A DNA stretch of 64,000 bases from Poa pratensis (taxonomy: Eukaryota; Streptophyta; Magnoliopsida; Poales; Poaceae), in the NCBI GenBank assembly GCA_947311845.1, contig CAMZMU010000123.1, positions 13,545,347-13,609,346 on the forward strand, in the 5' to 3' direction. This document shows positions 46,235 through 57,191 of the stretch, piece by piece. A program made the position numbers and the translations under genes. Positions within the stretch are counted from its first letter, which is position 1, and each line of letters opens with the position of its first letter. The notes under the pieces are model-generated. The model ran no database searches. It was not told the origin of the DNA and saw nothing but the letters and a program-made list of their open reading frames with translations.

Positions 46235-46626
46235 TTACTCGCTTATCAATGAGAATACACAGCTCCTTTCCGATTCAAAAAATAAGAATAAATCCAATTT
46301 CAGAAAATAAATAAAATACTATATATCTCGAGTGTCATGACACACATTTGATTTCGGTGGAAAACGTGCTTGTATTTCAGCAATCACAGGCTGGAAAAGG
46401 CCAAGCCCAAACATCAAGTGGACACAAAAAGAAATAGGAGCCTCATCGTCGCCGCTTTTCCGTTGCGTGTGCGGCCGCAAATCATCCGGCACAGCCGAAA
46501 TCTCTATCCGGCCCGGTTGCGTGCAGTGTGCACACCATGTATGTCGTTCCGTCTCGGACTCTCCTCTCGGTTCCCTTCCTTCACGCAACGCTCTCTCTCG
46601 CCCGCTCTTCCACACTTCCACAGTTG

Positions 46627-46634
46627 TTATATAG
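46627..46634 (+). promoter_or_regulatory. probable TATA box of the dioxygenase gene
   Basis: TTATATAG lies about 120 bp upstream of the ATG at 46750, in a CT-rich leader context. It is placed by sequence and position only. Confidence 0.5.
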
Positions 46635-46749
46635 CCGCTGACACACAGCCAGTTCGGGTTCCACGATCCGATCCCCCCACATTCCCCGCATTCTTACACG
46701 CGAATTTAACTCTCGACTCTCCCGCCGCCGCGCCCGCAGGCCGCAGCCC

Positions 46750-49032
46750 ATGGACCTCCCCGTGGTGGATCTCGCGCCGTACCTGCAGATCGCCGGCGAC
46801 GCGGCGCCGGCGGACGCGGATGAGGCGGTGCGCGCGCTTTGCGCCACGGTGAGCGCCAGCCTGCGGGACACGGGGGCGCTGCTGGTCAAGGACCCCCGCT
46901 GCTCCGCCGCCGACAACGACCGCTTCCTCGACGTCGTCGAGCGCTACTTCGCCCGATCCGCCGACTCCAAGCGCCTCCAGGAGCGCCCTCACCTCCACTA
47001 CCAGGTACTGTAAAATGGATGGGTTTCGTGTAGTGGAACCCTCTTCGCCGCTCTGCTTCCCCGGTGATTTTTTAGGCGGGATCGGAGTCCAGGGTTCGGT
47101 CAAAATTGAGTTCGATCCTTAGGATCAGTAGTAGTGTACTTGTTGAAGGTTCGAGTTCTCTGATATGATCCGCTGCAGCGTAGTGTAAAATAGACATGAG
47201 AATTCAGTCACTTAAGATCGGCACATCCAACAGTTACGCTAAATGTTGATAATGAATTTTGATTCTTTTTTAATTACAAGGTCGGTGTAACGCCTGAAGG
47301 CGTGGAGGTACCTCGCAGCCTTGTGGACGGGGAGATGCAAGACAAGATCAAGAGTATGCCAGACGAGTTTCAGCCAACCACTCCCAAGGGACCAGACCCA
47401 AAATGGCGCTACATGTGGAGGGTCGGCCCTCGCCCGTCGAATACCCGCTTCAAGGTTGTCATTTCTACATGTTCTCTTCGGTGTGGTGTTAAAGTTCCCC
47501 CACGTCTGCCCATATTTCTATGGCATATACTGAATTGCAAGTAATTTTTGTGTAGGAGCTGAACTCAGAACCGGTTATTCCCGATGAATTACCGGAGTGG
47601 AAAGAGACGATGGATTCTTGGGGTGCAAAAATGATTTCTGCAATTGAGGTACAATTACAAGGCACGCACTTCTTCTAAATTGATGTTTCCTCCAGTTTAT
47701 ATATGACAATTCTATATTATACAATATATTCAGAAGTTGGTTCTATCATACTTTTCTGTAGGTTGTTGCTGAGATGGCTGCGATTGGATTTGGCTTGTCA
47801 AAAGATGCATTTACCTCTTTGATGAAGGAGGTAGTGTTTTAATTTTCTGCACTCATTGCAGATTTTTTTTTTGAAAAGCATGTTCTTAAAATAATGCCAA
47901 GCCTCAGCTTTTAGTAAAATTTTAGCTCCTTAGTCGGTTCAAAGGCCTGGTGTTTGATCTTTTGTTTTCTCAGTCTTGCAATTCAACACTTTCAGTATTA
48001 TAAATATATTCATGTTTCCTAAAAAAGGTGTATTTTGTTAATTTTGAAGGTCTTCAATTATCTTATTGACATTGCTCAATTATTCTCGTGTTTCAATAGG
48101 GGCCGCACCTCCTAGCACCAACCGGAAGTGATCTGGAGCGTCATGGTTCTGAGGGCACTGTTTTTGCTGGGTTCCATTACGATCTTAATTTCTTGACCAT
48201 ACATGGCCGAAGTAGATTTCCAGGCCTGAACATTTGGTTAAGAAATGGTACAAAGATGGCGGTGAAGGTTCCTGTTGGCTGTCTTCTCATTCAGTCTGGG
48301 AAACAGGTTAACTTCGCCATTTGCAGTGGATACATTTTCAATTGATATGCACTCATGGGTTGATAAAGGGATATACTTGGGCCTATCTTGTTTATTGAAC
48401 TCAACTTATTGGTTGTAGGGGTCAGCTATCAGTTTCATGATGCTGTCTTTAATATTTTATTTGGACTTACAAGTACCGGTTTCCTGAATAGTTGATGTAT
48501 TCATCATAGAAAATAAACTCTAGTTTCATATCTGAATATTCTTTAAAAACATTGACCAATTGTGTGTAAGGATCTAAAAATACTTGCACACACTAAAAGG
48601 ATAAACCTCCACTATTTTTATAAATATTCGTTTTTTCTGTTCAGTTGGAATGGCTTACTGGTGGTGAGTGCTTAGCTGGAATGCATGAGGTAGTAGTGAC
48701 CAAGAGAACATTAGAAGCTGTGGCATTAGCTAAAGAGCAAAATCGAAGCCTGTGGAGGGTCTCGTCAACAGTAAGTACTCTCAGTTCTCACAATATGTTT
48801 GCCTACCTCGTGATAATTTCCAGAATCCTGCTTGATCTAGCGAGCTATTGACTAACTTATTTTATCTATATCTAAACAGCTATTCTCGCACATTGCTTCT
48901 GATGCTACGCTTCAACCGCTGGGCCACTTTGCTGAAGCAACCAATGCTCCTAATTATCCGCCAATATATGCAGGGGAGTATGTTGAACAAGAGCTCTCGG
49001 CTATTAATCTGAAAGGGAAGATTGGATTATAG
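46750..49032 (+). CDS. 2-oxoglutarate/Fe(II)-dependent dioxygenase family protein
   Basis: Seven exons (46750-47004, 47281-47454, 47556-47648, 47762-47830, 48100-48306, 48645-48770, 48880-49032) are all joined in phase 0 with GT-AG introns, giving 358 residues, the normal length for this superfamily. The N-terminal DIOX_N-type region begins MDLPVVDLAPYLQ. The iron ligands are H223 and D225 in FHYDLNFLTIHG and H280 in LAGMHEVV. The co-substrate R-x-S is R304/S306 in LWRVSST. These proteins couple 2-oxoglutarate decarboxylation to oxidation of a small molecule, usually in the cytosol; the substrate cannot be inferred. The middle of the protein is unlike the GA-oxidase or flavonoid classes that I know. 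The gene is intact and the start is the only nearby ATG. Confidence 0.9.
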
Positions 49033-49519
49033 GTGCGTAGGATGCCCATTGATCCAATGACTCATATATGGTCAGACCGCGAAATGTGATAGCCCTATCT
49101 GATACTTGTATCTTCATTCCCCGTTGCTCACAGTCTGAGGTTGCCCTGGATGATTCCCTACGCAACCCTTTCCATGTCCATTTAATCCTCTTGTTAAGTT
49201 ATCGTGAATTACTGAATGTTCTGGTCTGCTGAACTGATGTTACTTGTGAAAATCAAATAATATTGTTAACTTGGAAACGAAGTGTTGTGAGACAGTGAGA
49301 GTGATATCAGCCTGGCAATCTGCAGTGTTTAGAACCAAAATATGAAGCATACCACTATTTTACGGGTCAAAATTATGCTCCACTCTACGCATAAGCTGTC
49401 ACACTACAAATTGTTCTTTCTCGTCACAAACAGACTAATCGAACCGGGATGTAAATATGTACAGTACATCGACCACGACAGTAAGGCGTCGAAGGCGTTG
49501 TGCAGCTAGCAAGCATTCA
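49033..49519. other. intergenic between convergent genes
   Basis: 487 bp separate the two stop codons. The stretch must hold both 3' UTRs and polyadenylation sites. AATAATATTG near 49257 is a plausible signal for the dioxygenase gene. Confidence 0.5.
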
Positions 49520-52500
49520 TCAGACCCAGTTGTTGGGCAGCGAGAAATTGTGAAACCTGAAGGACGCGTCTCCCGCGGTGTCCCTCCCCTGAACGAGCCC
49601 CGACTCGTCTTCCATCTGCACCGGCTGGTCGCCCCACGCGAACGAGTTCTGCCGCAGCACCTCGGCGAACGCCGGGGACGGCTGCGGCGTCGGGCATGGC
49701 GGCTCCCCCTGCGCGCGGGCCGGCGCAGGGGCGGTGCTGCCCTCCCACATGAGCACGTGGAGCAGGATGGGGCGCAGGGCGTGGCGGTGCAGGGACAGCT
49801 TCTGGCTGAGCGAGACGGTGTCGAAGCACCGGATGGCGCCGGAGGTGGACACCATCCACGGCAGGACCTTGCGGCACGACACCCTGGAGATGACCAGCAG
49901 CTTGGAGGCGCGCTTCGCCTCCCGGTAGAGCTCGCGGATCCCCGACCGCGTCGACGGCGCCGGCAGGTCGTCGTCGTCTTCCATCACCGACGAGATGTAG
50001 AGGAAACCCTGCGTTGGATCCCAAGAGCGATTCATTCATGCGTACTTACACTAGTACTAGAGAAGCACGTAGGAGTGATGACGCGTGTTGATCGATCGGT
50101 ACCTCTTCGGTGCGGCTGATGGCGAAGCCGAGCTTGGTGTCGCCCTCCTCGAGGGTGATCTCCACCGGCATTTCGCCGGCGGCAGCGGTGAACCAGATGC
50201 GCACCGCCTTCACGACGCCGATGTCCACGCCGTGGTAGTCCTCGAACCCGTACAGGCTCGCGTTGGCCAGGTTCGGGAGGTCGGCCAGTGAACCCGAGTT
50301 GACCGTCGCCGAGGCCATGTCGCCGGAGATCTGCACCATGCAACTGTTAAGATTTAAAAAAAAGAAGCTTAGCGCACACAAAGCTCGATTGCAAACTAAG
50401 ACGAACCTTGGTGAGGAGGGCCTCGGTCTGGACGTTGAGGAAGGCGATGGGCACCCCGGAGGCCTGCGAGGAGAGGAACCAGGCGTTGGCGCGGGCCAGC
50501 GTGTCCTCGACGGAGTTGTAGCGGGAGTTGGCGCGGTCCAGGGACGTGGGGAGGACAAGGATGGAGAGGAAGCTGCTGGAGCTGGGCACGGGGAGCACCT
50601 CCCTCATCTTCTTCTCCCACGGGTAGTTCACGTAGCCGTCCTGCAGCTGCGCCTTGCTCAGCGCGCACACCACCCTCGAGCTCCTCGACCCTGCATGCGC
50701 GCACCATTGTTGTTCATGTGATGAGCGATCATGGACACATCCATGACGTAATAGCAATAATAATTTCTTAATTTCTTTAATCGAGGTTTCATGTCTAGCG
50801 AGCTTCCGTTTTCAATTTAGGACTCAGGGGACGATGACGTCAGGATCCCAAGCTTCAGATTTGCAGAGGAATCTCAGGGAACGATGACGGTTTCATATCT
50901 AAGCTTCAGATTTGCAGAGGAATCTCAAGCGTGTTCCGCACGATCTGCAATTATGTGAGATCGAACCTGCACGATCTGTGGGAGTTTTTTACCTCCAAGT
51001 GCGTGCGAACAAGCTGGCTGCGACATGATCGACTTTACTACTGGCGAGTCAACTGTCAACTGGCGAGTCTCCAAACTACAGCACCATTCTATAATCAGCA
51101 GGAGTGGTTGCCGAGTAGTAGTATGAGTAATCTAGATGCAGATTCCATTCAACGTGCACCGCCGTGTCCGTTGCCTGGAAGCACGGGTAGACGACTTGAG
51201 CTAGACCAATGGATTCATGGTTGGTAAGATCTGGCTGGCTAAGCATGGGTATCGTATACCTTACGCGGCTACACAGTGATACGGGTAGAAGAAACAGGTG
51301 AATATACTCTATACCTTACGCGGCTATACAGTGGTACGGGTAGAAGGAACAGGGTTTCCAAAGAGCTGTCTAATACGTAGTGTTTCCGCATAGTTGGTCC
51401 TTTTGTTGTTTCTCTGCGCCAAAAACTTCAAAGTTCATCTTAAGTAGCACAATATACCAACACATCACTGATGGACTAGCTTACCCCTCTTTCCTATACT
51501 GTCAGCTAATACTACGATGAACTCAAAGTCAGTGCAGGATATACGTCTAATCATCTGTAGAGTGTAGAGTGGACACCGATGGATGTCCACGCGATAATTC
51601 TATAAGTTGAGCAGGCCAATTTAACAGTCCAAACATTATCCAATAAAATCATCCTACCCAAAACATAACAAGAACAACAATGTTATCAGCAGGCAGCAGC
51701 CCTTGTAATCCTCTTTGGCTCTATCCTGCGGTCCGAGTATATTCTGATCATATCCCAGTTAAAACACAATAATCATATCCCAGAAGGGGATCGTTTGTGA
51801 CTCGCAGCCAAAACTGATTCAAGCATATGCCTCGGCACACCAGCATGCAACCAAAAACCCAATCCTCCTGAGCTATGGATCGATCGAGGACGCCAAAAGA
51901 ATTCTATCGCGATCGGAAGAGAACGCGATAAAGAATTACTCCTACTTTTTTTTGCGAATGAAAGAAAAAGAAGCCCACCTACTTGTACACGAAAGTCGCA
52001 TGCAGGGGGACGCATGCACGCAGCCTATGCCTTTTCTCAAGTCCAACTCGGCGTATAGCGAAAACTTAGTTCGCGGACTTTTACTTTTCTTCCCAACCGC
52101 AATTGCAAAAAACAAAAAACAAAAATCGAAACAAGTTGCATCGAAAAATAAAATTTTGTAAATACTGTTTTGTCGTGGAAAATATCTGCGGATTAATCGT
52201 CTGCAAATTGATGGAGGAAATGCTGGCTGCGATGGTGCCGTGTGGTTGTGGGATGCTGTTGTGTTGTTTACCTCGGAAGGCGACGCACTCGCTCTCCATG
52301 CGGTCCACGAGGCCGACGGCGTAGTTGGGGTCGCGGATCGACCGGAGCACGTAGCTGCGGCTGCTGCGCCCGACGACCATGCTGCCCATCCCGACGATGC
52401 CGCCGCCGCCGCCGCCGGCCTCCCGCGGCACGATGCAGGCCTGCATCCTGGTGGTCGTGGTCGACTCCTCCGACGACGCCTCCGAGCCGGGGCTCACCAG

Positions 52501-52806
52501 CTCCCCGCTGCTGTCCACCTCCAGCTGCCGCTGCAACGGCCGCCGCACCCGCACCTCCACGGACGTGTCCCCGCGCTTGTAGGCGGAGTGGAGGAGCTTC
52601 TGCAGCGCGGCGCGGCCTCCCTTGAACGGCGCGGCGTGCGCGGTCGGGCCGCCGCGGCCGCCGACGCCGATGAGGAGCTCCTCCACGACGTCGCCCGTCT
52701 GCACCGTCTCGCTGCAGCCCGGGCCCCACTCCTCCGCCCGCGACCCGCCGGCGACGCACTCGATCGCCACCACCACGCCCTGCTTCCTCCCGCTATCCAT
52801 GGGCAT
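49520..52806 (-). CDS. conserved-looking plant protein of unknown function (four exons)
   Basis: Exons on the minus strand are 52806-52272, 50690-50407, 50330-50103 and 50008-49520, with GT-AG introns and matching phases; 511 residues. The ATG at 52806 (MPMDSGRKQGVVVAIECVAGG) lies about 70 bp after a TATA box. Exon 1 has an E-C-rich domain with a variable Gly/Ser part. Exon 2 starts SSRVVCALSKAQLQDGYVNY with an IAFLNVQTEALLTK end. Exons 3-4 contain EEGDTKLGFAISRTEEGFLY followed by ISSV, which resembles a PDZ-like carboxylate-binding fold. They end in a region with GAIRCFDTVSLSQKLSLHRH and ILLHVLMWEG. No enzyme motif, signal peptide or membrane helix is visible. I do not recognise the gene. 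The sequence looks constrained and intact, and codon use fits a host gene. Confidence 0.85.
50822..51352. repeat. short direct repeats in the first intron of the four-exon gene
   Basis: AAGCTTCAGATTTGCAGAGG with the following AATCTCA occurs at about 50850 and 50904. A second pair at about 51257 and 51309 shares TATACCTTACGCGGCTA with following CAGTG. Both pairs are recent local duplications in the 1.58-kb intron and leave the splice sites untouched. Confidence 0.7.
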
Positions 52807-52876
52807 GCTTCTCTTGCTGTGTCTTCCTCCTCCCTCACGGACGACAGCGGCCAAATGAATTGGCCCTGGGGTTCTG

Positions 52877-52884
52877 CTATATAC
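52877..52884 (-). promoter_or_regulatory. probable TATA box of the four-exon gene
   Basis: GTATATAG on the minus strand, about 70 bp upstream of the ATG at 52806. Confidence 0.5.
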
Positions 52885-53199
52885 GGAGAGATCTAGCTAG
52901 CCCCTGTTGACTTGCTCGGATACTAACTAACTACCGCCCCGTCGCCGTCGCAGCACAGCCCCCGAAGATTCTCGAGACTTCACACGCGACCGGAGAGAAG
53001 GTAGAAACGCGAACAGTTTGGAGGGGGCGAACTGATGGTGGCGCGCGGGCTGGATGGATGAGAGAAGAGTTGGATTAAAAGCGGCCGTTTTGGTGGTGGC
53101 CCGACCCAAATATTATCTGTTCGGGGGTAATTCGACTTGTGAAGAGTAGACCGATGGGCACTTCCGACGGACCGGTCATTCACATTTAGGTCATTTTCT
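52885..53199. other. upstream of the four-exon gene, nothing further seen
   Basis: This is probably promoter DNA. I see no transposon end or second transcription unit. Confidence 0.4.
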
Positions 53200-53201
53200 T
53201 A

Positions 53202-53282
53202 CTCCCTCCAATCCGTTAAAACTGTCGTGAGAAATCAACGAAACGTGTACAAAACTCGACTCTTTTTTCAGATCGGAGGTAG
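53202..53282. mobile_element. Stowaway MITE (Tc1/Mariner type)
   Basis: 81 bp reading CTCCCTCCAATCCGTT...GATCGGAGGTAG with TA on both sides (53200-53201 and 53283-53284). CTCCCTCCNNTCC ends and a TA target are diagnostic of Stowaway elements. Confidence 0.8.
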
Positions 53283-53284
53283 TA

Positions 53285-53780
53285 CTAATTTCATGCCATT
53301 TCATCATGTTTATTTTTGTTATTTTCTTATTTCGAACACACAAATATGTAGACACATAAATAAGAAATTCGGCCACCAGGTTTGTGCATACATATCGTCC
53401 TCTCGTCGGTGTCAATTGACACCACTCCTTGAACATAGCTCCACCCTTGGTCGTGATCCCTTGGCTTATATTAGGGGACATCAAATCATCATCGGCGGCC
53501 GTGCGCAGACGAACTCCGAGTCTTTAGACTAGGCCAGTCACCTTGTTATACGCCGAAATGTTAGCCAAATCTCGCCCTCCATGATCGGCGGCGATGATGA
53601 AGGGCGGGATACATCGGTGACGTCGATCGACGGTGTGAGAGGGAGAGGAATGAGGAGAGCTATGTGTGGGTTTGACCATTCTTACTGTCGAGTGGGATAA
53701 CTGAGTCAGTGCCCGATGTGGGTGTGGTGCGTCCGGATACCTCGACACCCATAGCCGATTCTGAAATTTGGGGGCCTTAA
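53285..53780. other. no recognisable gene
   Basis: Only short open frames occur on either strand. The last three bases (TAA) are the target duplication of the next element. Confidence 0.4.
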
Positions 53781-54958
53781 GAGCATCTCCAACCGGCTCC
53801 CCCAAAGGCCGCACAAACGTCCGGGCGGACAACCCGGACGCGGTTTGGGCTGAAAACCACCACCCAACCGCACCCCCCATAGTCAGCCCAAACGACCGGG
53901 CGGTCCGGCACACCCCAAACCCAGCCCATATCTGGGGCGGGTTTGGGGCCGCCCGGGCGCGTCCGGGCGCGTCCGCCCTTTGGTCGCTGACAGGGCGGAC
54001 CTACGCTTGACCGCCTCGTCGACGCGGACAAGGCACCTTGACCGCATTAATGGTGTAGCTACCGGCCGGCATTCATGTCTCTCCGGCCATCTCCGACTAT
54101 AAGGAGGGCCGGAGCAAACCCTAGCCGCATCATCCACATCCACCATCCTCCACATCCACCATTTCTCGCCGTCTTCCGCCCGGCATGCTCACACCGGAGG
54201 ACAGGTCGCGGATCCACCGGGAGGCGCTCGCGTGCGACGCGGCGGAGGTCGCTGCACTTGCGGCCCAAGCGCAAGCGGACGCGGAGGCGCAGGGGGCCGC
54301 AGACGCGGCGGTCCAGGCGGTGGAGACGGCGGCCGTTGGCGTCGTCGAGCTTGAGGCCGAGCCCACATTCATCCGCATGACGGGTGCGGAGTTCCGCCAG
54401 CGAATGGAGGAGGAGGAGTCCCGGTACAAGGCCGAACAGGCACGGATCCAGGAGGAGCTGCAGCTCCGGGCGGAGGCGAAGCACCGTGCGGCGGAGCAGC
54501 AGCTCCGGGCGGAGGCGGCAGACCACATCCTCATCGGTCAGATGAGGAACAGGGCCGGCTTCCTCGAGCAGCAGCTCCAGGCGGAGACGGCAATGAAGGA
54601 AGGCCGCAACGTCGACCTTCAAGCCGCCGGATCTGCGTCGACCTTCTCCATCTCCGACTCCGACGAGGAGGGAAAGGCGGGCGGCACCGGTGACGAGGCA
54701 CATGGCGGCGGCTCCGGTGAAGGGGCAGGGGCGACGGTCATCGTCATCTCCGACGACGAGTAGGATAGCTATGTAGTAGGAGTAGTACGTAGTATGATCT
54801 ACGTTGTATGGTTTGTAGTAATTTGGTAGCTAGATTTTGGGATACATGGTTGTAGGAGGCATATTTTAGGGGCTGCCCGGTCAGTGTCCGTGGACGCGTC
54901 CGGACGTGTCCGCGAACACTTTGGGGGCCGATTTTGGGGTATGTGACTGGAGATGCTC
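53781..54958 (+). mobile_element. PIF/Harbinger-type element with its own small gene
   Basis: The ends GAGCATCTCCA and TGGAGATGCTC are perfect 11-bp inverted repeats. TAA flanks both sides (53778-53780 and 54959-54961). Subterminal GTCCGGGCGGAC/GCGTCCGGACG-type words are repeated in inverted order near both ends. No transposase is present. A TATA box CTATAAGG (54097-54104) precedes the single ORF. Confidence 0.75.
54185..54763 (+). CDS. coiled-coil ORF carried by the Harbinger-type element
   Basis: This 192-codon ORF starts at ATG 54185, about 80 bp after a TATA box, and has no introns or breaks. Residues 1-60 are alanine-rich and weakly helical. FIRMTGAEFRQRMEEEESRY starts a coiled coil (about 65-145) with the repeated word QLRAEA. 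A flexible Ser/Gly/acidic tail follows (about 150-180) and the protein ends VIVISDDE. That last motif, a V-I-V-I core followed by acids, fits a SUMO-interacting motif (inference). No DNA-binding or catalytic domain is visible. It is either captured host sequence or an accessory ORF of the element. I do not recognise a family. Confidence 0.55.
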   Translation: MLTPEDRSRIHREALACDAAEVAALAAQAQADAEAQGAADAAVQAVETAAVGVVELEAEPTFIRMTGAEFRQRMEEEESRYKAEQARIQEELQLRAEAKHRAAEQQLRAEAADHILIGQMRNRAGFLEQQLQAETAMKEGRNVDLQAAGSASTFSISDSDEEGKAGGTGDEAHGGGSGEGAGATVIVISDDE

Positions 54959-54961
54959 TAA

Positions 54962-56764
54962 GGGTGTCAGGACGTTGTGAGTCCACAAACGGATCTGTAG
55001 GAAGGCCCACTGGGACGTGATTTCATGTCCCGATCACTGAGGACCCTTACAGTTGAAGACGCTCTACACCGATGGTGGTCTGTGATGAGGGAAGGGGAGA
55101 GGGTTAGTCGGAGGGCAGACCCGCTCGGGTAGGTGTATCTCCGCCGTCCGTTGTTTAAACGAGGTTAATATTTTCTACGTTATCACCATTCACCATTGAG
55201 TGATGGCGGCCGAAAAGGTTGTTAGGCGTGCGTGGACTTGGAAATTTGGAGTTCGCCGAGCCAGGAAGCTCGCGTGGGTATCTCTGAATCTGATCAACGT
55301 TGATCAAGAGCCCGATTCCAGCGACGCCGTGCGATGGAGCAGCTGGGTCCGTGCACGTGCACCTTTCTGTCTTCTTCTCGAGTAGAAAGGCGATGCATCT
55401 AGAACAATCTCTCATCACGTTAGGCTAAACCTCAGCCCTGAGCTAGACCGGCTAAAGAAAAACCGAGCACGACAGAAACCTTCGGGGGTAATGGCGTCCA
55501 CGTAATCGACTAATCATTCATATAGGAGGACGTCCTGTTCGATCTCCATTAATTCCAACAGTTTTTTAATTCCGAGCTATAGCTAAACGATACAATGGAT
55601 CTGAAGATGCTCTCTGGTCTGGTGGCCTCGATTCAGGATTCCCATTCGTCAATCCAAGTCTTCTCTGCTATCACGGCTGACGTCCTCACTGGACATCGCC
55701 ATCGTGAATTAATGATAGCATCGAATCTGAATGGATATTCATTTACAGTTAGACATGGATCAGATCCGTGACATCACGGCCGAAGAAAAATTCCAACCGA
55801 TAATCTGGTTAATCTTCATTTGGATGTACTGCCCGTACAAGACGGAAATTTCGCACCGGCCCTGCTGTCGCTGTTACTTCGGCAGCAGCAGATGGACGAT
55901 GCACCAATCACGGACCGCCAACGTACGTGTGATACCAACATGAATTCTATGGAGCTGTCAAAAGACAAACTTGAATTCCATGGGAAGTTGGAAGCTGCGA
56001 TGCCCTGAGGAGGAATATAGTTGGTTATTTCTTCGGTGACCTTGTCATACAAGTAAGTGAGGAACTACAAAGAAATAGAGCCATCACGCTCAGTCGATTG
56101 ATTGGGGGAATAGTTTTGACTTCATGCATTTGGAATCATACTTGAACACCCTTTTGTTCTTATTTCGATAAAATACACGCATACACCGTAGACACCGACT
56201 GTGCACACTTGGAGGAATTTTCTGATCATGGGACCATAATTCCCAATGATAAATTCACAAACAAACAAACAAACAAACATAGTTATATATTTAAAAAATG
56301 TGAAAAAGTTAAAAGCATGTAGAAGACATGAAATCACACACAATGTGAATTTGTTGAAAAATATGATTAGTTATGAGTTGGAGATAAATCCCAAATTAAG
56401 CCAGTGCACAATTAGGTACACTGAAAATTACGTTGAAACAAACGAAACGGTCTATAAGTTACAACAAGCACACAAAATTAAACAGTTCAAAGTTTTTTTT
56501 TAGCAAAAATACACCTAGGAAGTTACACTATGTGCACGTTTTCTCTCCATAATATTCTGAAACTTGCATATGAGAATTTTCCCAATTTTCACCTATTGGA
56601 TTCATATGGACCCATGTTTAGATTTGCATTTCTCCTACACATAGCTACATGAACATGTCTATCTGCATACGTAGTAGTTTATAAGTCTTAACCACCCTTA
56701 CAAGTTACAATTCACATATAAACTATTATTGAACGAGTCGTGAATACTTTTTAAATCACAATGT
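54962..56764. other. no recognisable gene
   Basis: Several short open frames (for example 55200-55385 and 55731-55943) lack recognisable domains and splice context. AT content rises toward the right. Confidence 0.4.
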
Positions 56765-57078
56765 GCTATCATGTGTATGCTACTTTCTCGGGTTAATCTT
56801 CATCCTAGTAATAGGTAAGTACCCAAGATCTAGTCCAAACGAAGGACACTTAATTTACAAAACTTAACGACATCATGTGATTTCTTTTTCCCCTTGTGGC
56901 TTGTGTTCGCCAAGCGTCGTAGCTATCATGTCTATGCTACTTTCTCGGGTTAATCTTCATCCTAGTAATAGGAAAGTACCCAAGATCTAGTCCAAACGAA
57001 GGACACTTAATTTACAAAACTTAACGACATCATGTGATTTCTTTTTCCCCTTGTGGCTTGTGTTCGCCAAGCGTCGTA
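56765..57078. repeat. tandem duplication, 157-bp unit
   Basis: 56765-56921 and 56922-57078 differ at only about two positions (GTGTATGC/GTCTATGC and GGTAAG/GGAAAG). The unit contains GTTAATCTTCATCCTAG and is non-coding. The duplication is very recent. Confidence 0.92.
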
Positions 57079-57191
57079 GCTATCCCTCTTTTCTAAGCAA
57101 TTCGCAAATTAAAGAAATGCAATTAAGACAATCAATAACATATTTTGGATCGAAATAAGGTTGATTTACTCCGGTTGTCCTGTTAGCTAAG

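Noticed and set aside
46319..46916. Minus-strand open frames over the dioxygenase promoter and exon 1
   Set aside because: They are shadows of the GC-rich first exon; the plus-strand gene has seven consistent exons.
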